DNA from: an uncultured Granulosicoccaceae bacterium
Lineage (GTDB): Bacteria > Pseudomonadota > Gammaproteobacteria > Granulosicoccales > Granulosicoccaceae
Reading direction: 5' to 3'
Assembly: GCA_937951695.1 (NCBI GenBank)
Contig: CALFBL010000084.1
Coordinates: 1 to 12,541, forward strand
Length of the DNA stretch: 12,541 nucleotides
Positions 7,209 through 12,541 of the stretch are shown piece after piece (the first letter of the stretch is position 1; every line of letters begins with the position of its first letter). The position numbers and the translations under genes are program-made. The notes under the pieces were generated by a model. The model was given only the letters and a program-made list of their open reading frames with translations. It had not been told where the DNA came from and ran no database searches.

Positions 7209-7243
7209 AAAGCGAGTATTGAACTGTCGATGCTCGCTTTTTT
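7209..7243 (+). terminator. Rho-independent terminator between the P460-family gene and polB
   Basis: AAAGCGAG (7209-7216) pairs with CTCGCTTT (7233-7240), extendable by two pairs including one G-U, and a run of six Ts ends at 7243. It lies about 100 bases after the P460-family stop codon and just before the convergent polB stop. In the polB direction only three Ts follow the stem, so it is mainly a plus-strand terminator. Confidence 0.85.
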
Positions 7244-7247
7244 ATGC

Positions 7248-9599
7248 TTAAAACATACTCATTTGAGCATCGGTGATAGCGGCAAAGCTGGTGTCCAGAA
7301 ATTGCAAAATCCCGTCGGCTGCCGGTGCCAGTTGTTTCTCCATGTAGTGATCGTAATTGGGCTGGCTACGCAGAGCTTCAAGCGGTTCAGGCCCGTTTAC
7401 CGTAATTATGTATTGAACGCTGTTGCCGGGTCGGTCCAGTTTTCTGGCGGCTTGTACATGGGGTGGTACGTTTTTGATGTACTCGCTCACTTGCCGACGT
7501 AAACGTTTGGTGTAGATCAGTTTGTCGTCCAGCTCACCCGCGTTGAGCGCAGTGGCGGTTTTTTGAATGAAGTCGGTCACCGCTTCGTCGTGAAACACGC
7601 GTTCAAACAGCGTGCGCTGAAATTCTCTGGCCAATGGCGTCCAGTCGGTTCGAACCGCTTCGAGCCCTTTTACCACCAGTTTCGTTGAACCATGGTCGAT
7701 GATCAAACCAGCGTATCGTTTCTTACTGCCGGTGGGCATACCACGAACGGTGGGCATAAAAAAACGTGTGTAGTGCGTTTCGTATTCCACTTCAAGATGC
7801 GAGATTAGGGCAAGCTCTTCGCGCAAGGTGGTCGACCACCATTGATTGATATCACCTACTAATCGTCGACCAATGCGGTTCGCAGAATCGCTGCTGTGTT
7901 CCTCGCTCAAGTACACAAACAATGAATCGGTGTCTCCGTAAATAACTGGATAGCCAAATGACTCTATCAGCTGCTGAGTGCGGGTAATGATGTCGTGACC
8001 TCGTCGCGTAATGCTGGAGGCAAGTTGTGCGCTGTGGAAGCGGCAACCGTTGGAACCAAGAACCCCATAAAACGAATTCATGATGATCTTGATCGCTTGG
8101 GACAAGGCGGTGTTGGATTGCGCCTTGGCTCGATCGCGCGCTTGCCATAGATCTTCGATCAAGCCGGGCAAGATATGTTCATCGCGAGAAAATTTAGCGT
8201 CGAGGTACCCTGGAATTGGATTGTCACCGTGTTGGCGTAACCCCATAGGGTCTATCTTGAAGGTGCGGATGATGCTGGGATACAAGCTTTTAAAATCCAG
8301 CACCAACACGTTCTTGTATAAGCCGGGCTGCGAGTCGAGAACATAGCCCCCGGGGCTTGCCAGGCCATCGTTGCTGTGGCCGACATCGGGGCCAACAAAA
8401 CCCCGGCGGTGCAATCGCGGCAGGTACAGGTTATCCAAAGCGGCCACCGAACCCCCGAGTCGATCCAGTGCCAGTCCGGTTAAATTGGCTCGCTCTATGG
8501 CGAACCCGATGAGATCGGCCTTGGCAAAGATGTCGTTGACCAGTGAGCAGTCTTTAAAATTGTAGTCGGCTAGTGCGGGCTTGTCGTTTGCAAACAGACG
8601 ATTAATTTCAGCTACCTTGTTTTGCACCGGAGTGATTAACTTCCCTTCGCCGAGCAGTTGATGGGAAACGTTGTCGAGTGAAAAACTGTCGAATGCCCAA
8701 AAGCCTGCCTTGAGCAGATCGATACCGTCGAGCACAGCTCGCCCCGGGATTCTGGCCACTCGAGGTTGTCCGGGGGATCCAGGCTGCAGCACGGCGGCCA
8801 GCTCGTCTCCACGCCCGTAATCAAATGCGATGTTTAATCGCTGATGCGCGCGTTGCAGCATGTTCAAGTCAAAGTTGATCACCGCCCAACCCACTAATAC
8901 ATCAGGATCGATGGTGTGTAACCACTCGATAAACCGCAGCAGCAAGGTGCGTTCATCAGGAACGAAATGCAGCGTGTAACCTAAGTCGCGAAGCTCGTTC
9001 GAGGCATCACGAGTATTCGGCGTGGAGGCGAGCATGTTATCGATCATGAACACCACACCGCTGTGTTTGACAAGACCTTGCGACGTGTAATCTCGTGCGT
9101 CTGCGCCAATCGAATACAAGTAATCGGTGCCAGCTTGAGTTTCGATGTCGAGCGAGACGATTCGCAAACCGGGTGACACCGCTGCGGGTTTGAGTTTTGG
9201 GTTTCGATAGCGGCGATAGCCTGTGTGTTGCTCGTACGCTCCTTCCACACAAAAGCCTGTCTGGATAAAACGCTCCATGAGGTACCGATCGTGGGGTTTG
9301 ACATCCGATTCGTACAAGTGATGTGCAAGCTCTGGGCTGGAATGCCTGAACTGCGTCAGGGCTCGCTGCTGAGGGAAGTACAGAGCGTCCATATCGTCTC
9401 CAGTCAGATTTTTTAATTGTCGCGGTTGCCGCGTGGTGCCCGGTGGTGTGTCCAGTGCCAATAAGCGTTTCACGAAACACACCGCGCGTTGGCCCTCGAC
9501 CACTAGCTGAATCGGCCCACTGTCGGTCGCAGCCCATAGACTGATCTCCACCCCATTGGGTCGATCTCGCCAACCTCGAGTAAGTAAATAGGCTTGCAT
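7248..9599 (-). CDS. polB: DNA polymerase II (B-family, proofreading)
   Basis: Replicates past or restarts at damaged templates with 3'-5' proofreading. The protein is 783 residues, the same length as the Escherichia coli enzyme. Exonuclease motifs are DIET (151-154), NFDLNML (242-248) and YNFKD (346-350). Polymerase motifs are DFKSLYPSI (435-443) with catalytic D435, KIIMNSFYG (504-512), YGDTDS (554-559) with D556 and D558, and KKRYAG (626-631). All catalytic residues are intact. The C-terminus QMSMF resembles the QLxLF-type beta-clamp-binding peptide of Pol II. The ATG at 9599 lacks a visible Shine-Dalgarno. polB is LexA-controlled in Escherichia coli (dinA), but I see no CTGT-N8-ACAG-like box in the 245 bases upstream, so SOS control is not supported here. 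Confidence 0.97.
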   Translation of the reverse strand: MQAYLLTRGWRDRPNGVEISLWAATDSGPIQLVVEGQRAVCFVKRLLALDTPPGTTRQPRQLKNLTGDDMDALYFPQQRALTQFRHSSPELAHHLYESDVKPHDRYLMERFIQTGFCVEGAYEQHTGYRRYRNPKLKPAAVSPGLRIVSLDIETQAGTDYLYSIGADARDYTSQGLVKHSGVVFMIDNMLASTPNTRDASNELRDLGYTLHFVPDERTLLLRFIEWLHTIDPDVLVGWAVINFDLNMLQRAHQRLNIAFDYGRGDELAAVLQPGSPGQPRVARIPGRAVLDGIDLLKAGFWAFDSFSLDNVSHQLLGEGKLITPVQNKVAEINRLFANDKPALADYNFKDCSLVNDIFAKADLIGFAIERANLTGLALDRLGGSVAALDNLYLPRLHRRGFVGPDVGHSNDGLASPGGYVLDSQPGLYKNVLVLDFKSLYPSIIRTFKIDPMGLRQHGDNPIPGYLDAKFSRDEHILPGLIEDLWQARDRAKAQSNTALSQAIKIIMNSFYGVLGSNGCRFHSAQLASSITRRGHDIITRTQQLIESFGYPVIYGDTDSLFVYLSEEHSSDSANRIGRRLVGDINQWWSTTLREELALISHLEVEYETHYTRFFMPTVRGMPTGSKKRYAGLIIDHGSTKLVVKGLEAVRTDWTPLAREFQRTLFERVFHDEAVTDFIQKTATALNAGELDDKLIYTKRLRRQVSEYIKNVPPHVQAARKLDRPGNSVQYIITVNGPEPLEALRSQPNYDHYMEKQLAPAADGILQFLDTSFAAITDAQMSMF

Positions 9600-9844
9600 G
9601 GCTAACAGTGTAACGGGGCAGGCGTTGACGTGCTTTGTCTTCGGTTTACGATAGCTTAGCGCTCCCTACAGCGGCTTCACGTAGAGCGCCGTCGTGACTG
9701 GCATTGATGTTGACTAACTTGCACTACCCAGCGCTGTTGAGCCATAAAAGCAGTGCCGATGCAATGACAACCGTGACCGAGAGCACACAGTTCGCGCGCT
9801 AAATTGACGCTCAGCTTCGGTTACGCCAAACTGGTGACGAGTCG
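9600..9844. other. Divergent intergenic region between polB and the DUF2059-like gene
   Basis: 245 bases with no gene. A weak plus-strand promoter candidate is TTGACG (9625-9630), 16 bases, TACGAT (9647-9652). An imperfect hairpin pairs GCGCT/AGCGC and CTAC/GTAG between 9659 and 9689 with a two-base bulge. No LexA-like box is seen on either strand. No strong promoter stands out for polB. Confidence 0.45.
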
Positions 9845-10723
9845 ATGTTGAAACAGTTTTTTTTTAAAGTTTCTAAAGCCCACAATTTTGACGCCAAACG
9901 ACTAGCGGCGGCTATGGCCTTGGCTATGGTGAGTGTTGCAACAGCCAAGGCCGATTCAAAGACTGCGGCAGATCTGTTGGATTTGGCGGGTATTCCACCG
10001 CATCTCGAGATTGCTGCTGACTCGATCGCAGAGGAAGGTTACGCGCGATACGTGTCTTGTCTAGTCGCTGATGGAGTTCAGCCAGGTGCTGCCCTACAAC
10101 AAGCGTTTACCGACATGATCAAAAGCCATTTTGGACCAGAACAATCGCTCGCGCGTGCTGTGGAGACGATGGCTGGCAGTCTCAGTGACGAAACTATGCG
10201 CCTTGCTCGAGAATTCTTTGATACCGATGTCGGTAAACGGATCGTGAAGGCGGAATACGATTCCAAAGGCGCCAGTGAGGATGAGTTTGTTGAACATGTA
10301 AATGTCTACGTGAATTCCGAGAGTTGGACGGTGTCGCGAAAACAGCTGATCAACGAGCTGCTCGAGCACACGCGCGCGGTTCGCTTCGTCAGTTTGATAA
10401 ACGGCGAGATCACGGTGGCGGTAAAGGTCAGCAGCGAGTGTGATGCCACTGAAGCCGGCTATTTAAAATTGAGTGACGAACTCAAGCGCGAGAGAACTGA
10501 CGCCCGATTTGTCGAGCCTATTATGGCAGGTGAATTGAATTTGGTAATCGCAACGGTGTTTCGCGACTTGTCAGACCAAGAGATCCAAGCGTACCTGGAA
10601 TTTGCCAGTAGCCCGGCGGGTAAATCGTTCTTTAATGGTTTGTTGCAATCGACTCGGCGTGGCATTGCGGGCGGCCTGTCTGGTGTGCGTACTGAACGTA
10701 TCGCCACCCACGAGGGCGATTAG
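9845..10723 (+). CDS. Secreted helical protein with two DUF2059-like repeats
   Basis: A 292-residue protein of unknown function. It has a signal peptide after a long basic N-terminus, with a hydrophobic stretch at about 20-34 and a likely cut after AKA at 36. The mature part is predicted helical. Two segments resemble each other and the DUF2059 motif: LSDETMRLAREFFDTDVGKR (113-132) and LSDQEIQAYLEFASSPAGKS (242-261). DUF2059 proteins are periplasmic or secreted and mostly uncharacterised. The two cysteines in the mature part (C72 and C199) could pair. The start is the first ATG of the frame; its ribosome binding site is poor. Nine Ts (9857-9865) encode the Phe run at codons 5-7. The gene stands alone, divergent from polB and convergent with the ABC permease. 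The family match is moderate, and I do not assign a role. Confidence 0.6.
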   Translation: MLKQFFFKVSKAHNFDAKRLAAAMALAMVSVATAKADSKTAADLLDLAGIPPHLEIAADSIAEEGYARYVSCLVADGVQPGAALQQAFTDMIKSHFGPEQSLARAVETMAGSLSDETMRLAREFFDTDVGKRIVKAEYDSKGASEDEFVEHVNVYVNSESWTVSRKQLINELLEHTRAVRFVSLINGEITVAVKVSSECDATEAGYLKLSDELKRERTDARFVEPIMAGELNLVIATVFRDLSDQEIQAYLEFASSPAGKSFFNGLLQSTRRGIAGGLSGVRTERIATHEGD

Positions 10724-10747
10724 TGACTCACTAGAGAACGCGTTCTC
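10721..10747. repeat. Two abutting perfect palindromes at the convergent stop codons
   Basis: TAGTGACTCACTA (10721-10733) is a perfect inverted repeat around a central C, and its two ends are the stop codons of the convergent genes. It is followed without a gap by the perfect 14-base palindrome GAGAACGCGTTCTC (10734-10747), which encodes the last codons of the permease. Hairpins could form but no T run follows on either strand, so terminator function is uncertain. A protein-binding site is another option. Confidence 0.6.
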
Positions 10748-11894
10748 GCGAATACCAACGCACTGCGCTATATAATAACGCCGCTGCAGCGAACGATGTT
10801 CCCACCACCGAGAGCGTAATGTGAGTCATGTTGATCGTGTCTTGTAACACCACGCGTTCGAGCAGTTGGTATTGACTTAACATCGGCAAAGCCATGGTGG
10901 TGTTGAGTGATTTGATGTTGACAAACTGCAGGATGAAAAACGGGGCCATCGGGAACACCATCAGCAGTCCAAGATACGTCTGGGCCTCTTTGGAGCTGCG
11001 CGTCGAGGCCGCCACGGCCATCAACACCGCTGAGATGAAGAAGATTAACGGCGAGGCCAATAACCAGGATTTGAAGATGGTAACGGCATCAAAGCTAAGC
11101 TCTCCGCCAGCCATTTCCGGTGCCAGGAACTGAAATACCAAAAAAACACTGACGGCGGTAAGAACACTGGACAGTGCGACAAATACTAATACAGCGAGGT
11201 ACTTGCCGATCACCAGTTTGTATCGGGGCATCGGTAAACTCAATAGTGGTTCCAGTGATAGACGTTCTCGTTCACCGGCGGTGGTATCGATGGCCAGATA
11301 GAATCCGCCCATCACCATGGCAACGATTAACAAAAACGGCAATAGTGATGCCAGCAGTTGCCCTCGAAATCCGTTGGTCGAAACATCCTGCAAGCGCACA
11401 TCAACACTGTTGAAAACCGACGGATCAATGCCGCGATGTTGCATGCGTAAGGCATTAAGCGATTGCCCATAAACCTGGAGCAGGGCACTGATTTTTCGAG
11501 CTTCTTTGGACGAATGTTTATCGCCATCATTGACGTGAATGATCAACGGTGCTGGATGAGCTGTGCGTAGGGCTTCAGAGAATTCTTCGGTGATCTCCAA
11601 TACTACTGGTACATCCCCGCGGCGAACACTGGCTTCAATGTTATCGGGTGCTGCCTCTGCATCGATATTGTTAGAGCGTAAAAATTCGATCAGATTAGGC
11701 GCTCTGTCGAGATGACTGATTGCCAGAACAGCGGGCTTGTCATAGCTGACTGTGGCCTGTTTTAATCCGGCAACCAACGCACCTCCTATGCACACGGGTA
11801 ACAACACAGGGCCGAACAACAAGGCGTAGAAAACGGTTTGACGATCGCGAAGGTTATCGACGATTTCCTTCCACAGCATGACCAATATCAGCAT
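10731..11894 (-). CDS. ABC-2-type exporter permease (NatB-like)
   Basis: Inner-membrane subunit of an ABC exporter, 387 residues. The N-terminus (WKEIVDNLRDRQT, about 8-20) is typical of ABC-2 permeases in the NatB group. A first membrane helix at about 21-43 is followed by a large extracytoplasmic domain (about 44-178), then five further helices near 180-201, 230-255, 274-296, 306-327 and 356-379. The cytoplasmic motif DTTAGERERLSLEPLL (203-218) after the second helix is a family signature. The ATG at 11894 overlaps the ATPase stop codon as TGATG, with a GGGGGCGAG stretch upstream, which suggests translational coupling; GTG at 11897 is an alternative start. NatAB exports sodium in Bacillus, but many relatives have unknown substrates, so sodium export is only a possibility. 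Confidence 0.88.
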   Translation of the reverse strand: MLILVMLWKEIVDNLRDRQTVFYALLFGPVLLPVCIGGALVAGLKQATVSYDKPAVLAISHLDRAPNLIEFLRSNNIDAEAAPDNIEASVRRGDVPVVLEITEEFSEALRTAHPAPLIIHVNDGDKHSSKEARKISALLQVYGQSLNALRMQHRGIDPSVFNSVDVRLQDVSTNGFRGQLLASLLPFLLIVAMVMGGFYLAIDTTAGERERLSLEPLLSLPMPRYKLVIGKYLAVLVFVALSSVLTAVSVFLVFQFLAPEMAGGELSFDAVTIFKSWLLASPLIFFISAVLMAVAASTRSSKEAQTYLGLLMVFPMAPFFILQFVNIKSLNTTMALPMLSQYQLLERVVLQDTINMTHITLSVVGTSFAAAALLYSAVRWYSRERVL

Positions 11895-12541
11895 CACAGC
11901 TCGCCCCCGATGGCCGTTACAAACGCATCTTCCAAAGACGATTGGCCGGTCGTATGGAGCAGATGGTCCAGTGATCCTGTCATTGAGATTTTGCCTTTTG
12001 AGATGATCGCAATCTCATCGCACAGCGCTGCAACCTCTTGCATGATATGGCTGGAGAAAACCACACAGTGTCCATCATTGGCTAGCTGGCGGATGATTTC
12101 TCGCAGTCCACGTGTGGCCATCACGTCCAGCCCATTGGTAGGTTCATCGAGCATCAGGGTTTGTGGCCTGTGTACCAAGGCACGGGCGAGAGCGACTTTG
12201 GTTTTTTGGCCCTGCGAAAATCCCGCGGTACGACGATCAGCGAAACTTTGCATCGCCAGCATTTCAACCAGTTCATCGACCCGTAAGCGCGTCGTGCGTC
12301 GGTCCAGGCCGCATAAGCGGGCGTAATAGTGAATGTTCTCTCGCGTCGTCAAACGTGGGTAAATGCCTGCGTTGTGCGGCATAAAGCCTAAGTTTTGGCG
12401 CACGCTCAGAACCTCGTCGGTGCTGCAGCGCATCAAAACCGAGGTGTGTGCCTCTGCTGAGAGCAAGAGGGACACCCATCTGAAGATACTCATCTGTGGA
12501 TTAAACACTTGTTTTCGTAGGTTTCCGGGTCTGTGTTCCGC
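11894..12541 (-). CDS. ABC transporter ATP-binding protein (NatA-like), N-terminus cut and locally disrupted
   Basis: ATPase partner of the permease, open to the right edge of the window. Numbering from the GTG at 12508, the signature motif FSQGQKTKVALARAL is at 97-111, Walker B TLMLDEP at 117-123, the D-loop NGLD at 125-128 and the H-loop SSH with H154. GFMPHNAGIYPRLTTREN (41-58) occupies the Q-loop region in the NatA style. Walker A (GxxGxGKT) is absent, although at least part of it should fall inside the window. Upstream of residue 29 the homology switches frame: EAHTS in this frame, then GFDALQ in a neighbouring frame (12440-12423), then TDEVLSVRQNLGF back in this frame. One missing G near 12440 and one extra C near 12422 would join them. 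This looks like sequence error at a contig end or a decayed gene. The true start is unseen. Confidence 0.85.
   Translation of the reverse strand, partial: AEHRPGNLRKQVFNPQMSIFRWVSLLLSAEAHTSVLMRCSTDEVLSVRQNLGFMPHNAGIYPRLTTRENIHYYARLCGLDRRTTRLRVDELVEMLAMQSFADRRTAGFSQGQKTKVALARALVHRPQTLMLDEPTNGLDVMATRGLREIIRQLANDGHCVVFSSHIMQEVAALCDEIAIISKGKISMTGSLDHLLHTTGQSSLEDAFVTAIGGEL

Noticed and set aside
9037..9573. Minus-strand open frame of 178 codons in another frame
   Set aside because: Overlaps the N-terminal and exonuclease region of polB in a shifted frame; the polB frame carries the DIET exonuclease motif.
9600..9615. CTGTTAGCC next to the polB start considered as a LexA box
   Set aside because: Only one CTGT half is present; the expected ACAG half at the correct spacing is missing.
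9659..9689. Imperfect hairpin upstream of the DUF2059-like gene considered as a terminator or riboswitch
   Set aside because: The stem has a bulge, no T run follows, and no riboswitch class is recognisable. It is noted only within the intergenic entry.
11838..12326. Plus-strand open frame of 162 codons
   Set aside because: Antisense to the ABC ATPase signature and Walker B regions; low-complexity Ser/Arg content typical of a shadow frame.

Overview
The window reads as chromosomal DNA from a Gram-negative gammaproteobacterium, possibly marine. The grounds are an Escherichia-type DNA polymerase II of 783 residues, a malate synthase G of the usual proteobacterial length, lipoprotein signal peptides, LexA-like boxes of the gammaproteobacterial CTGT type, and a glycan-degrading lipoprotein with an Asp-Thr repeat linker. 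The taxonomy is inference. Both edges cut through genes.

Layout from left to right. Positions 1-1835 (minus) hold the first 611 residues of a DnaE2-type error-prone DNA polymerase, with two LexA-like boxes touching its start codon. A rho-independent terminator separates it from a minus-strand GH16 glycoside hydrolase lipoprotein (1992-3782) that has a fibronectin type III-like domain and a repeat-encoded Asp-Thr linker. A divergent intergenic region of about 430 bases (counted from the GTG start) carries a CRP-like dyad and leads to malate synthase G, glcB (4216-6393, plus). Next is a small lipoprotein of the cytochrome P460 family with a CxxCH haem site (6588-7106, plus). It is followed by a cluster of short repeats and hairpins and a good terminator. 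Convergent to it is DNA polymerase II, polB (7248-9599, minus). Divergent from polB is a secreted protein with two DUF2059-like helical repeats (9845-10723, plus). Its stop codon lies next to that of a minus-strand ABC exporter pair: permease (10731-11894) and ATPase (11894 to the right edge). The pair resembles NatB/NatA-type ABC-2 systems.

The genes do not form one pathway. The recognisable themes are two accessory DNA polymerases on either side of metabolic genes (DnaE2 with apparent SOS control, PolB without a visible SOS box), carbon use (GH16, glyoxylate use by GlcB), a possible reactive-nitrogen or redox haem protein, and an export system. I found no RNA genes, CRISPR arrays, insertion sequences or phage genes, and no convincing new multi-gene system.

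The points most worth a second look are these: the ABC ATPase loses its Walker A region in a frame-switching stretch at the right edge (probably sequence error); the tandem SOS boxes abut dnaE2, which is not preceded by imuB; the cytochrome P460-family lipoprotein stands alone; and there is a repeat/hairpin cluster at 7113-7182.
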